Source: Acidimicrobiia bacterium
Lineage (GTDB): Bacteria > Acidobacteriota > Vicinamibacteria > Vicinamibacterales > UBA2999
Reading direction: 5' to 3'
Assembly (NCBI GenBank): GCA_016871275.1
Contig: VFZG01000022.1
Coordinates: forward strand, 1 to 52,854
Length of the DNA stretch: 52,854 bases
Shown: positions 32,046 to 43,928 of the stretch, in pieces
How positions within the stretch are numbered: the first letter of the stretch is position 1
Layout of the letters: each line of letters begins with the position of its first letter
Program-made: the position numbers and the translations under genes
Notes under the pieces: model-generated
Databases searched by the model: none
Told to the model about the DNA's origin: nothing
The model's input: only the letters and a program-made list of their open reading frames with translations

Positions 32046-34558
32046 CAGCGTCTTCTCTTTTCTGAACCATCTGCGCCGTCTGGGGCTGCCTTCTCGGCGT
32101 CATCGGTGGCGCGTTGCGCCGCCGGCAGCTTCGCCATCCGGAACGCATCCGATTCGACAATCGCGTTCACCAAGGCGCTGACGCGATAGTTCTGCCCTTC
32201 GGCGTCGCGGATGATGCGGCGCACCAGCGGCATGTCGGCGGCCTCAATGCGGCGGCCGAGGGCGTAGGTCATCAGGCTGCGCGTGAAGCTCAGCAGCACC
32301 ACATCCTTGTGCCGCAGCAGCGCATCTCGCAGGCCGGCGGGGCCCTCGATCGACGTGCCGTCGAACAGTTGTCCCTTGGTATCCACCGCGATGCCGCCGT
32401 CGCGGATGCGCCACTTGCCGGTCGCATCGAAGTTCTCGAGCGCCAGGCCCAGAGGATCGATCACACGATGGCAGGACGTGCACTGCGGATTGCCGCGGTG
32501 CTGCTCCATGCGCTCGCGCACCGACAGCGCGCGGCCGGTCTCGGCCGTGCTGTTCGTCTCTTCGAGCGCCGGCACATTCGGGGGCGGAGGCGGCGGGGGC
32601 GATCCCAGCAGCACTTCCATCACCCACTTGCCGCGCTGCACCGGCGAGGTGCGCTCGGCGATGGACGTCAGCGTCAGGACGCTGCCGTGACCAAGAATGC
32701 CTCGACGATCCGCCGGCAGGGCGACACGCCGGAAGTCGGAACCGGTCACGTTCGGAATGCCGTAATGCCTGGCGACGCGCTCGTTGGCGTAGGTGTAGTC
32801 GGCGGTCAGCAGGTCGAGCACGCTGCGGTCCTCGCGCACCAGGCTCTCCACGAACAGCTCGGTTTCCTTCTTGAGCGCGAGCGACAGGGTCTGATCGGAA
32901 TACGGATAGAGAATCGGATCGGGAATGACCTTCTCGAGATCCTGCAACCGCAGCCACTGCGACGCGAACCGCGTGGCGAGCGCGTTGCCCTGCGGAGCGG
33001 AAAGCATGCGCCCGGTCTGGCGCCGCAGCCCGCCGGCCACCGCCAGCCTGCCCTGCCCAGCCGCCTTCATCAGCGCAGCGTCTGGACCCTGTCCCCAGAG
33101 GAAGAACGACACCCGTGAGGCGAGCTCGTAATCGCCAAGCCGATACGCCGCGTTCACGAGTCGCACGGGCGACTCTTCCACACGGAACAGGAACTGCGGA
33201 CTCGCGAGAATCGCCTCGAGCGCCTTGGTCACGCCGAACTCGAAGTTCCTGTCCTTGCGGCCGCGCGCATAGAAGTGCATCAGCCGCGTGTGGTCCTTTT
33301 CCGCAATCGGACGCCGGAAGGCCTGCGTGGAGAGGCGCCGGATGATGTCGGCGGCGCACGCGGTTTCGTCAGCCCGGCTGATCGGGCGGCACTGGAATAC
33401 GCGGCGCCGGCTGGGCGTATCGCTGATGCCCGTCACGCGATGCGGACCGATCACGCTCAGGCTCCGCAAATGCGGCAGCGTGGTGATGCCGGGCGCGATG
33501 CCGATCTCGGTATCCGCCATGGTGTGGTCGATCGGCGCGATCAGGTCGTTGACCAGTCCCTCGAAGCGCTGGATGAACGCCGCGGTGACCCGATGCGTGC
33601 CGGCCTTGACGTGAATCGGCGCGGTCTTGAGCGTCAGCCCGGTCTTCTCCTCGCTCATCCGCGGGTCGATCTGGAAGATCGCCAGACGGGCGCCGTCGAG
33701 CGAGACCTCAATCTCCTCGCCCGGCCGGGTGTTGCCGAACAGGAAGCCGAGCGGCTCGGCGAAGAAGTCCATGCTGAAGACGTACTCCCCGTCGGCCACG
33801 AACGTATGGTCGACGGAGATGCCGCCGCGCGTGCCGGGCGGCGCGCCCTCGACGTGCGCCATCTGCGACGCGGTCTTGGGCAGCTTGAACGTGGCCTGCG
33901 CCGCCGACCCCTCCGGATCGCCAATCGCCAGCGCCGCGATGCGGCTGGCGGCGCGCAGGTAGCCTTCCATCAGCGTCGGTGAGAACGTCTGCACGTCGGC
34001 GACGTTATCGAAGCCGTCGCTGATCGTGTCGGCCGGCAGGAACGCGGTGACGTCCACGTCGAGATCGAGCAGCGCGCGGATCTCGCGCGCGTACTCCGCG
34101 CGGTTCAACCGCTGAAACGGCCGCCAGCCCGGATCGGGATCGGACGCCGACAACGCATCCATCCTCGATTCGAGCGCGGTGACCAGCTGCCTGATCTGTG
34201 CCTCGGCGGGACGCCTCGCGCCGCTCGGCGGCATCATGCCGGCGCGGAGCTTGTGAATCATCTTTTCGGTGAGGTCACGCTGCGCCGACGCGCGGGTCAC
34301 GTCCCATCCCGCCAGCGAGAGCTCGCCCGCCTTGGTGCGATCGTTATGGCAACCCGCGCAGTACTGCTTGACCACTTCGGCCTGCGCCGCACCTGTCATC
34401 ACGGCGGGCGAATGGGACACCGCCGGCGCAACCGGCGTCGTGGGTTTCGGAGACTGCTGCGCGGCAAGGGTGACGCTCAGCACGCACGCGGGGGCGATGA
34501 CAAGGGCGATCCGAGACACTGCTGCAGAGTATAGGGCAGCCTGTGCGCCGCGCGGCAT
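32045..34558 (-). CDS. DUF1592-type planctomycete cytochrome c-like protein
   Basis: 837 residues from the ATG at 34558, chosen because it opens a signal peptide (ALVIAPACVLSVTLAAQ). Domain order follows the known DUF1587-1592-1588-1585 architecture. A c-type haem site lies at CAGCHN (67-71), a second CxxCH (CTSCH) in the DUF1588 part, then DPLGLALENFDATGKWR and a C-terminal DUF1585 region. The segment between carries a carbohydrate-binding-like beta domain (FVADGEYVFSMDFFAEPLGF). Members are exported and thought to act in extracellular polymer oxidation, unproved. Coupled to DUF1552 by TGATG. Confidence 0.9.
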   Translation of the reverse strand: MPRGAQAALYSAAVSRIALVIAPACVLSVTLAAQQSPKPTTPVAPAVSHSPAVMTGAAQAEVVKQYCAGCHNDRTKAGELSLAGWDVTRASAQRDLTEKMIHKLRAGMMPPSGARRPAEAQIRQLVTALESRMDALSASDPDPGWRPFQRLNRAEYAREIRALLDLDVDVTAFLPADTISDGFDNVADVQTFSPTLMEGYLRAASRIAALAIGDPEGSAAQATFKLPKTASQMAHVEGAPPGTRGGISVDHTFVADGEYVFSMDFFAEPLGFLFGNTRPGEEIEVSLDGARLAIFQIDPRMSEEKTGLTLKTAPIHVKAGTHRVTAAFIQRFEGLVNDLIAPIDHTMADTEIGIAPGITTLPHLRSLSVIGPHRVTGISDTPSRRRVFQCRPISRADETACAADIIRRLSTQAFRRPIAEKDHTRLMHFYARGRKDRNFEFGVTKALEAILASPQFLFRVEESPVRLVNAAYRLGDYELASRVSFFLWGQGPDAALMKAAGQGRLAVAGGLRRQTGRMLSAPQGNALATRFASQWLRLQDLEKVIPDPILYPYSDQTLSLALKKETELFVESLVREDRSVLDLLTADYTYANERVARHYGIPNVTGSDFRRVALPADRRGILGHGSVLTLTSIAERTSPVQRGKWVMEVLLGSPPPPPPPNVPALEETNSTAETGRALSVRERMEQHRGNPQCTSCHRVIDPLGLALENFDATGKWRIRDGGIAVDTKGQLFDGTSIEGPAGLRDALLRHKDVVLLSFTRSLMTYALGRRIEAADMPLVRRIIRDAEGQNYRVSALVNAIVESDAFRMAKLPAAQRATDDAEKAAPDGADGSEKRRR

Positions 34559-34645
34559 ACGGTTACCGACGCGCTTCCCTGGCACACGGGCGCATTTGTG
34601 TCGATTGGCGGCGTCGCCGCCAATCAACGCGTCACGCGTTGCGCG

Positions 34646-36058
34646 CTATGAGGATTTTTTCTTCGGCTTGAAAACGTGAGTTGCCTGGCCGAAGAACACC
34701 TCGGCCGACTCCATCAGCGTTTCGCTGAGGGTCGGGTGCGGGTGGATCGAGAGCTTCAGGTCCGACGCCGTCATGCCCATCTCGATCGCCACCACGCCTT
34801 CGGCGATCAGTTCGCCGGCACCCGAGCCGGCCAGGCCGACGCCGAGAATGCGCTCGGTCTCCGGATCGATGATCAGCTTGGTCATGCCGTCGACACGATC
34901 GATCGCAATCGCGCGTCCTGATGCCGGCCACGGGAACTTCGCGACCTCGACCTTGAGGCCCTGCTTCTCTGCATCGGCCTCGGTGATACCCGCCCACGCC
35001 ACTTCCGGATCGGTGAACACCACCGCGGGAATCGCCGCCGGCTCGAACTCCGCTTTCTGGCCTTCGATCGCCTCCACGGCGACGCGCGCTTCGTGCGAGG
35101 CCTTGTGCGCGAGCATCGGCTCGCCCGCCACGTCGCCAATCGCGAAGATGGTGGGCTCAGCGGTGCGGCGCTGGCGATCGGTTTCAATGAAGCCCTTCGG
35201 GTCGACCTTGACCCTGGTCCTGTCGAGGCCGCCGATCTTCGCGTTCGGACGGCGCCCGGTCGACACCAGCACGTAGTCGTAGGTCGCTTCCTTCGGCGCA
35301 CCTTCGCCCTCGAAGCTCACGGTGACGTTCTTGTCGGTGGCCTTCATGCCGGTCACCTTGGTCGACACCATGACCTTCTCGAACGTCTTGTCCACCCGTT
35401 GCGCAAGGAATTTCACCAAGTCACGATCGGCACCAGGCAGCAGCCCCGTCGTCATCTCGACGACCGACACTCGCGTGCCCAGCGCGGCGTAGACCGAGCC
35501 GAGCTCCAGGCCAATGTAGCCGCCGCCGATCACCAGCAGCGACCTCGGAATCTCCGGCAGGTCGAGGGCGCCGGTCGAGTCCATGACGCGCGGCGAATCG
35601 ACTGACAGCGACGGGATCTTCGTCGGCAGCGATCCGAGCGCGAGGATCATGTAGTCGACGCTGACGGCTTGCTCACCGCCGGCCGTCTTCACAGAGATGG
35701 TCTTCGGATCGACGATCGACGCCCAGCCCTGGATGTAGTTGACCTTGCGGAACTTCGACACCTGGCCGGTGCCGCTGGTGAGCTTCTCGACGACTCGGTT
35801 CTTGTAGTCGCGCAGCTTGTTGACATCGATCCTGGCGTCGCCGAACTCGATGCCCCACTCTTTGGCGTGCTTCGATTCCTCAAGCAGCTTGGCGACGTGC
35901 AACAACGCCTTCGACGGAATGCATCCGCGGTACAGGCATACGCCGCCGGGATTCCTCTCGTTGTCGATGAGGGTGACCTGCATGCCCAGGTCCGCTGCAT
36001 AGAAAGCAGCGGCATACCCGCCGGGTCCTGCCCCGATAACTGCAATGTGATGAGACAT
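34646..36058 (-). CDS. lpdA: Dihydrolipoyl dehydrogenase (E3)
   Basis: A 470-residue FAD/NAD disulfide oxidoreductase. FAD site GAGPGGYAAA (9-18), redox disulfide Cys41-Cys46 in GGVCLYRGCIPSK (usual form is GGTCLNVGCIPSK; V and YR are substitutions), NAD site GGGYIGLELG, second FAD motif AIGDVAGEPMLAHKA, and the catalytic His-Glu near HPHPTLSET. It regenerates oxidised lipoamide on AceF. Last gene of the pdh operon, separated from aceF by a 113-bp repeat-filled gap. Confidence 0.95.
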   Translation of the reverse strand: MSHHIAVIGAGPGGYAAAFYAADLGMQVTLIDNERNPGGVCLYRGCIPSKALLHVAKLLEESKHAKEWGIEFGDARIDVNKLRDYKNRVVEKLTSGTGQVSKFRKVNYIQGWASIVDPKTISVKTAGGEQAVSVDYMILALGSLPTKIPSLSVDSPRVMDSTGALDLPEIPRSLLVIGGGYIGLELGSVYAALGTRVSVVEMTTGLLPGADRDLVKFLAQRVDKTFEKVMVSTKVTGMKATDKNVTVSFEGEGAPKEATYDYVLVSTGRRPNAKIGGLDRTRVKVDPKGFIETDRQRRTAEPTIFAIGDVAGEPMLAHKASHEARVAVEAIEGQKAEFEPAAIPAVVFTDPEVAWAGITEADAEKQGLKVEVAKFPWPASGRAIAIDRVDGMTKLIIDPETERILGVGLAGSGAGELIAEGVVAIEMGMTASDLKLSIHPHPTLSETLMESAEVFFGQATHVFKPKKKSS

Positions 36059-36064
36059 ATGGGA

Positions 36065-36172
36065 AGTTCCTAGGGGTTTAGGGGCTTAGGGGAATGGAGC
36101 TGAGAGGAAGGACTTTGTTTGCTCAAGCCCTTAAGCCCTTGAGTCCTTACGCCCCTAGGCCCCCAGGCCCTT
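36065..36172. repeat. Inverted TAGGGGCT / AGCCCTTA array inside the pdh operon
   Basis: The left half (36070-36092: cctagggg tttagggg cttagggg) is complementary to the right half (36123-36172: caagccct taagccct tgagtcct tacgcccct aggcccc). It fills most of the gap between aceF and lpdA, so any hairpin would sit in the operon mRNA and could tune E2:E3 expression. Confidence 0.65.
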
Positions 36173-37533
36173 CATCCGCGAAGCGTCAACGCGAACGGGT
36201 TCTCGAGCGCCTCAGCAACCCAGCGCAGGAAACGAATCGCGTCGGCGCCGTCGATCAGCCGGTGGTCGTAGCTGAGCGACAGCGGCAGCATTTGCCGCGG
36301 CTCGAACTCCGTGCCGTTCCACACCGGCTCGAAGACGCCGCGCGAGATGCCGAGAATCGCCACCTCGGGCCAGTTGACGATCGGCGTGAACGCCGTGCCG
36401 CCAATGCCGCCCAGGTTTGAAATCGACATCGAGCCGCCGGACATCTCCTCGAGCGACAGCTTCCGGTCCTTGGCCTTGTCGGCGAGCTGCTGAATCTCCA
36501 CCGACAGTTGAACAAGGTTCTTCTGGTCGACGTTGCGCAGCACCGGCACCAGCAGTCCGTTCGGCGTGTCGACGGCAATGCCGACGTTGATGTACTTCTT
36601 GTAGACGATGGCCTCACCCGCCGCGTCTACCGACGCGTTGAACTGCGGGAACACCTTCAGGGCGCTGCCAATCACCTTGGCGGCGACCGCGGTCACCGTC
36701 AGGTTGCCGCCGGCCTTCGCCACTTCGTCGCGGTACTTCTTGCGCACCTGTTCGAGCGCGGTGATGTCGGCCTTGTCGAACTGCGTGACGTGCGGAATGG
36801 CGTGCCAGGCGTGGGTCAGGTGCTCCGACGTCTTCCGGCGAATGCCGGTCATCGCCTTGCGCTCGACGTCGCCCCACTTGCCGAAGTCGGGCAGCGCCGG
36901 TGTGACCAGGCCGGCCCGCGCCATGCCACTGGCCGCCGCGGCCTGGCCGCCGCCGCCAATGCTGTTCATCACCCGCTTTGCGAACTCCTTCACATCGTCC
37001 TGGGTAATGCGTCCGCCAGGGCCGGTGCCGGAAACCTGCGTGATGTCGACACCAATTTCGCGCGCCAGGCGACGCACCGAGGGCGCCGCGGGCGCGGCGG
37101 TGACGTTTGACGAGGGGGCGGCGGCAACGGGCACCGCCTGGGGCCGGCCGCTGGCGATGTTGTGCACCGAGGCCTTCGGCCGATCGGCAGCCTGCGGCGC
37201 CTCCGGTGCCTGCTGAGCTTCGGGCGCCGGCGTGGCTTGCTGCTTCGGAGCTTCGGCCTTGGGCTCTTCCTTTGCAACCGTGGAACCGCTGGCGCCATTG
37301 GCGCCCGACAGCGTCAGCACGGCCTGTCCTGGCTTGACCGTGTCGCCGGCCTTCACCTTCACTTCGGCCACCGTGCCCGCCACATTCGACGGCACCTCGA
37401 TGGTGGCCTTGTCGGTCTCGAGCTCGAGCACCGGCTGGTCCACCTTCAGCGCATCGCCGGGCTTGACCAGGACTTTCAGGACGTCGCCCTGCGCGACGCC
37501 GTCGCCCAGGTTGGGGATGATGAATTCACTCAT
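36172..37533 (-). CDS. aceF: Dihydrolipoyllysine acetyltransferase (E2)
   Basis: 453 residues. One lipoyl domain (1-75) with the lipoylated Lys42 in ELETDKATIEVPS. A long Ala/Pro/Glu linker (about 80-150) is followed by a peripheral subunit-binding domain (SVRRLAREIGVDITQVSGTG). The catalytic domain (about 220-453) carries SYDHRLIDGADA (His and Asp of the transferase active site). It carries acetyl groups from AceE to CoA. A single lipoyl domain is fewer than the three of E. coli. Confidence 0.95.
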   Translation of the reverse strand: MSEFIIPNLGDGVAQGDVLKVLVKPGDALKVDQPVLELETDKATIEVPSNVAGTVAEVKVKAGDTVKPGQAVLTLSGANGASGSTVAKEEPKAEAPKQQATPAPEAQQAPEAPQAADRPKASVHNIASGRPQAVPVAAAPSSNVTAAPAAPSVRRLAREIGVDITQVSGTGPGGRITQDDVKEFAKRVMNSIGGGGQAAAASGMARAGLVTPALPDFGKWGDVERKAMTGIRRKTSEHLTHAWHAIPHVTQFDKADITALEQVRKKYRDEVAKAGGNLTVTAVAAKVIGSALKVFPQFNASVDAAGEAIVYKKYINVGIAVDTPNGLLVPVLRNVDQKNLVQLSVEIQQLADKAKDRKLSLEEMSGGSMSISNLGGIGGTAFTPIVNWPEVAILGISRGVFEPVWNGTEFEPRQMLPLSLSYDHRLIDGADAIRFLRWVAEALENPFALTLRG

Positions 37534-37563
37534 GTTCGGCTATCGGCTCTCGGCTTTCAGCGC
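37534..37563. repeat. CGGCTAT/CGGCTCT/CGGCTTT heptamer repeat
   Basis: Three direct heptamers (cggctat cggctct cggcttt cagc) fill the 30-bp gap between aceE and aceF. The unit differs from those of all other gaps in the window. Confidence 0.55.
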
Positions 37564-40242
<2,679 letters not shown>

Positions 40243-40404
40243 GGCCGACCTAAACCTTCCTTATCGACCCGCCGGATGCGGGACAAGAAATACCGTTCGC
40301 GCGAGGTTGAGCGTCATACATCCCGATGAGCGAAGCCTCGCGCAACATCTCATTCTAGCGGGGTTAGGGGGCCAATTGAAAGCATCGGACCGCGGCCGGC
40401 CGCC

Positions 40405-40420
40405 TGTAACATGTTGTAAC
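40405..40420. promoter_or_regulatory. TGTAAC direct repeat around a palindromic AACATGTT
   Basis: TGTAACATGTTGTAAC contains two TGTAAC hexamers exactly 10 bp apart and a perfect 8-bp palindrome at 40408-40415. It lies 8 bp before the glycosylase ATG and 162 bp upstream of aceE. The one-turn spacing suggests a regulator site, but no regulator is identified. I see no gene in the rest of the 186-bp gap. Confidence 0.35.
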
Positions 40421-40428
40421 CACGACAC

Positions 40429-41139
40429 ATGAGCGTTTCCGGGGGAACCCGTCCCTCTTCTCTGTCGGCCGTTCAGCGCGCCATCATTAGCTGCCAGCGC
40501 TGCCCGCGCCTGCGCAGCTACTGCCAGCAAGTCGGGCGCACCCGCAGGGCGGCGTTCCGGGACCAGGTCTACTGGGCCCGGCCGGTGCCGGGATTCGGCG
40601 ATCCCGCCGCGCGGGTGCTGATCCTCGGCCTCGCACCCGCTGCCCACGGCGCCAACCGGACCGGCAGGGTCTTTACCGGGGACGGGGTTGGGTCCTCCGG
40701 CGACTTCCTCATGGCGGCCCTGAAGCGCGCCGGCTTCTCGAACATCTCCACCTCGCAGCGCACAGACGATGGGTTGGCGCTGCGGGATGCGTATATTGCC
40801 GCCGCCGTGCGATGCGCGCCGCCCGCGAACAAGCCGCTGCCGGAAGAAGTCGATCGCTGCCTCCCCCACCTGATCGACGAGGTGGCGCACCTCGAGAATC
40901 TGCAGGTCGTTGTCGCGCTCGGCAAGATCGCGTGGGACGCGTGGCTGAAGGCCAGCGCGCTCGGTGGTGTCGCGTTGCCGCGTCCACGGCCCGCCTTCGC
41001 ACATGGAGCATTTGTGCGCCTGCACCCAGGCATTCTCGTCGGCGTGTATCACCCTTCACGCCAGAACACGAACACTGGCGTGCTCACACCAAAGATGTAC
41101 GACCAGGTTTTTCGGGCCGTTCGCCGGGCGCTGCGCTAA
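40429..41139 (+). CDS. Family-5 uracil-DNA glycosylase (UdgB-like)
   Basis: 236 residues. The N-terminal CQRCPRLRSYC holds cysteines of the 4Fe-4S cluster, with further Cys at VRCAPP and DRCLPH. Motif A is GLAPAAHGANRTGR, lacking the polar catalytic residue of other UDG families, as in UdgB. Motif B is YHPSRQNTNTG. The enzyme removes uracil and other deaminated or damaged bases. First gene of a group with the membrane protein and GT2. Confidence 0.9.
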   Translation: MSVSGGTRPSSLSAVQRAIISCQRCPRLRSYCQQVGRTRRAAFRDQVYWARPVPGFGDPAARVLILGLAPAAHGANRTGRVFTGDGVGSSGDFLMAALKRAGFSNISTSQRTDDGLALRDAYIAAAVRCAPPANKPLPEEVDRCLPHLIDEVAHLENLQVVVALGKIAWDAWLKASALGGVALPRPRPAFAHGAFVRLHPGILVGVYHPSRQNTNTGVLTPKMYDQVFRAVRRALR

Positions 41140-41150
41140 CCTTGAGAGGT

Positions 41151-42479
41151 TTGACCGTACCGAACCCATTGCACCAACGCCGCGACATCGCGTTTGCCGT
41201 CGCGTTGTTCATCTACGTCCTCTGGATGCGTACCTTCGATGTCGCATCGACATTCCTGATGCTCGGCGAGCAGACGCGCGACTGGGCGATCGCGCTCGGC
41301 GGGCTGACGGATCTGCCGCTGGTGGGTGCGCCGAGCACCGCCGGCGGCCGCGGACTGGGCCCGGCGTATTACTGGCTGCTGTGGCTGGGCCGCGTGACGA
41401 TCGGTCCCTTCATGGATAACCTGCCGCATGCCGGCGGCGTCACGGTGGCGCTGCTGCAATCGATTGGCGATACGTGGCTGTTCATCGCGCTGGCTCGGCG
41501 CATCCCGTGGCCGCTGGCCCTCGCCGCCGTTTTGCTGATCGCCTCTGGTCCGTTCGACATCGCGATTTCGTCGGTGATCTGGAATCCACCGGTGGCGGCG
41601 GCGCTCATCAAGATGGCGACCGCAAGCGCGCTGATGCTTGGGCCCACGTCGCCAGGTTGGCACGTGGCGGTGCCGGCGGCCCTGGCCACCATGGCCGTCC
41701 AGACGCACTTGTCTGCCGCCTTCCCTGTCGCCGCGTTGCTGGCGGGAATCGCGGTCGGCGTGCGCCGCTATCCGCGACTCGCCATCATGGCCGGCGCAAT
41801 CGTAGTCCTGCAGCTGCCCTTGCTGCTCTCAATGCTGCTCGAGCCCTCGGCGCCGGTGGGTCCGACGACGGCGATTGCCAGCATTACCAGCGGCCAATCC
41901 TTCCGGCCGATGTTTGGTTTCGACACGGTGACCGGCGTCACCGGCAACCTGTTCCTGCCAATGCCCGAGTCGTTCAGGTTCTCAGTTCCGACGCTCGTTG
42001 CCGGTGCGATCGTGATGGCGGTGTATCGCCGCGATCCGATTGTGATTGGCGCGTCGATTGGCGGCATCCTGGTCGCGTCGCTGGTGTTTGCCACCTGGAC
42101 GCGCGGCTACGACGGCTACTGGTTCCTGACCATGACGACGGGGCTGGCGCTGACGTTTGCGATGACCATCGCCGCCATCCCGTGGAGGCCGGCCGTGATG
42201 GCGATCGGCGCCGTGTTGCTGGCGGTGTTTGCGATCTGGCAGCCGGCGCGCATCACCGAGTCGCTGCGGTTCTTCGAATATCCGCACTATGAGACGATGG
42301 TCCGCGCCTCGAGAGAGATTGTGCGTCGCGCACCGGCGGTGCGCGACATCAGGCTGAACTTCGAAGCGCATCCCACGATGGATCGCACGATCGTCTACAC
42401 CATCCTCGGCGGTCGCATCGACTCCGGTGCGCGCTACACGGCCGTCATCGATGGCGATGGGCGCGTGACCCTGCAGTGA
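41151..42479 (+). CDS. Polytopic membrane protein (GT39/PMT-like)
   Basis: About 442 residues with 9-11 predicted membrane helices, e.g. IAFAVALFIYVLWM, PLALAAVLLIASG, VVLQLPLLLSMLL and MAIGAVLLAVFAIW. The first loop (GGLTDLPLVGAPSTAGGRGL, YYWLLWLG) resembles lipid-linked sugar glycosyltransferases of the GT39/83 type. No ATG lies before the first helix; TTG at 41151 (or 41142) is the likely start, with gagagg just upstream. The stop overlaps the GT2 start (GTGA). With GT2 it may build or transfer a lipid-linked sugar. Confidence 0.65.
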   Translation: MTVPNPLHQRRDIAFAVALFIYVLWMRTFDVASTFLMLGEQTRDWAIALGGLTDLPLVGAPSTAGGRGLGPAYYWLLWLGRVTIGPFMDNLPHAGGVTVALLQSIGDTWLFIALARRIPWPLALAAVLLIASGPFDIAISSVIWNPPVAAALIKMATASALMLGPTSPGWHVAVPAALATMAVQTHLSAAFPVAALLAGIAVGVRRYPRLAIMAGAIVVLQLPLLLSMLLEPSAPVGPTTAIASITSGQSFRPMFGFDTVTGVTGNLFLPMPESFRFSVPTLVAGAIVMAVYRRDPIVIGASIGGILVASLVFATWTRGYDGYWFLTMTTGLALTFAMTIAAIPWRPAVMAIGAVLLAVFAIWQPARITESLRFFEYPHYETMVRASREIVRRAPAVRDIRLNFEAHPTMDRTIVYTILGGRIDSGARYTAVIDGDGRVTLQ

Positions 42480-43204
42480 CACTGTCGCTGGTGATCCCCG
42501 CTTACAACGAAGCCGGCCGCATTGGCGGCACGCTGACGCACGCGTGCGCGTACCTGGATCGCCAGCCCTACGACTGGGAAGTGATTGTCGTGATCGACGG
42601 CGGACCGCAGGCCGCGGCCGGCGAAGCGCGCGCCGCGGCCGGCGCGCGCGATAACGTGCGCGTCATTGAGAACGAGGTGAATCGCGGCAAGGGCTACTCG
42701 GTGCGCCGCGGCTTCGGCGAAGCACGCGGCGATCGCCTGGTGTTCATCGATGCCGACCTGTCGCTGCCGGTCGAAGGCCTGGAGGGCATGATGGCCCGCT
42801 TCGACGCCGGCGCGGACGTCGTCATTGCCTCGCGGACCGCGCCGGGGTCGCGCGTCGAGGGCGCGCCGCCGGCCGGGCGCGACATCATGAGCAAGGTGTT
42901 CAACCTCGCCGTGCAGGCGATGGCCGTGCCGGGCTTGCGCGACACCCAGTGCGGCTTCAAGGGCTTCACCGCGCGGGCGGCGGTGGCGATCTTCAGCGTC
43001 GCGCAGAGCGATCGTTTCGGCTTCGACGTTGAGGCGCTCTATCTTGCGAGGAAGCACGGCCTGCGGATCGATGAGCTGCCGGTGGTGTGCCGCTACCACG
43101 GGGGCAGCTCGGTGAATCGCCTCAGCGACGGCGTGCGGATGTTCGCGGATGTTCTCGCCATCCGGCGCCGACATGGGAAGCCAGAGGTGAGAGGTGAGGA
43201 GTGA
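42476..43204 (+). CDS. Family-2 glycosyltransferase (dolichyl-phosphate glucosyltransferase-like)
   Basis: 242 residues from a GTG overlapping the preceding stop. GT-A fold landmarks: SLVIPAYNEAGRI, nucleotide site VIENEVNRGKGYSVRRGF, DxD motif FIDADLS and the acceptor region DTQCGFKGF. It most resembles ALG5/polyprenyl-phosphate sugar transferases and would charge a lipid carrier with a sugar for the adjacent membrane protein. No C-terminal membrane helices. The tail (PEVRGEE) is read from a GAGGTGA repeat. Confidence 0.88.
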   Translation: MTLSLVIPAYNEAGRIGGTLTHACAYLDRQPYDWEVIVVIDGGPQAAAGEARAAAGARDNVRVIENEVNRGKGYSVRRGFGEARGDRLVFIDADLSLPVEGLEGMMARFDAGADVVIASRTAPGSRVEGAPPAGRDIMSKVFNLAVQAMAVPGLRDTQCGFKGFTARAAVAIFSVAQSDRFGFDVEALYLARKHGLRIDELPVVCRYHGGSSVNRLSDGVRMFADVLAIRRRHGKPEVRGEE

Positions 43205-43250
43205 GAAGTCAGTGTCTTCTCACTTCTCACTTCCTACTTCTCACTTCTTG
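43187..43250. repeat. Inverted GAGAGGTGA / TCACTTCTC array
   Basis: Left half (gaggtga gaggtga ggagtga gaagtca) and right half (tctcactt ctcacttc ctacttct cacttct) form a near-perfect palindrome across 43210. It overlaps the 3' end of the GT2 gene and abuts the cupin stop codon. The same family lies at 52103-52196. Confidence 0.7.
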
Positions 43251-43879
43251 AGCAGCGCCGGGTTTGTGTAGAGATCCGGAATCGTGCGCTGTGGATCCGG
43301 GCGGACGGTGAGGTAGTCGACGTGATCCGGAATATCCGCCCAGCCATGCGGCGTGCCGGCGGGGATGATGATGATGTCGCCGACATTGACGACGCGCTTC
43401 ACCACGTCATCACCGACGATCGATCCGCTGCACGACGGCCCGTTCAGCACTTTCGTCACCTGGCTGTCAGGAGCGGACTTGCGGCCGTTCATGACCTTCC
43501 CGCCAGTCACCAACGTCCCCGAACCCGAGATGATCACATAGGTTTCGGTCTGGCCCTGGTGCCACAGACCCGTCGCCGATCCCGCCGGCACGGCTCCCTT
43601 CTCACCGCAAGGCTCTGGCGGCGGCGCAGGGGCCGCCGGCGCGGCACCACCGCCGGCAGCAGCGGCCGGCGGCGCGCCGGTGCGGCCGCGGTGCACGACA
43701 CCGACCGCGAGATTGGTGTTGCCGACATCCACGTTCACGATCTGGCGGTCGACCCCGGGAAGCGCATTCACTTGCTTCACCTGTTCAGCCGTGATGTAGG
43801 TGGCGGGCCTGGAGTTCTGGGCGGCGGCGACACCTGGTAGCAAGAGCGCGGTTACACCGCAAAGAAAACGTGCCTGCAT
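43241..43879 (-). CDS. Secreted cupin-domain protein
   Basis: 212 residues from the ATG at 43879, preceded by ggaggga. A signal peptide (LCGVTALLLPGVAAAQ) precedes a cupin domain with a His-rich first motif (GLWHQGQTETYVIISGSGTL, VTGG) and second motif (IIIPAGTPHGWADIPDHVDY). A Pro/Ala/Gly-rich insert (about 80-105) interrupts the N-terminal strands. A metal-binding jelly roll is likely; function unknown. Confidence 0.75.
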   Translation of the reverse strand: MQARFLCGVTALLLPGVAAAQNSRPATYITAEQVKQVNALPGVDRQIVNVDVGNTNLAVGVVHRGRTGAPPAAAAGGGAAPAAPAPPPEPCGEKGAVPAGSATGLWHQGQTETYVIISGSGTLVTGGKVMNGRKSAPDSQVTKVLNGPSCSGSIVGDDVVKRVVNVGDIIIIPAGTPHGWADIPDHVDYLTVRPDPQRTIPDLYTNPALLKK

Positions 43880-43898
43880 CGGTTCCCTCCGTTGCGGC

Positions 43899-43928
43899 AC
43901 TATACATCTGATGTTCGGCAAATGTCAT
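43899..43928 (-). promoter_or_regulatory. Sigma-70-type promoter for the cupin gene
   Basis: On the minus strand ATGACA (43923-43928) and TATAGT (43899-43904) are 18 bp apart. The -10 lies 19 bp before the cupin ATG, leaving a short leader that contains the ribosome-binding site. I see no gene in 43930-44150. Confidence 0.45.
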
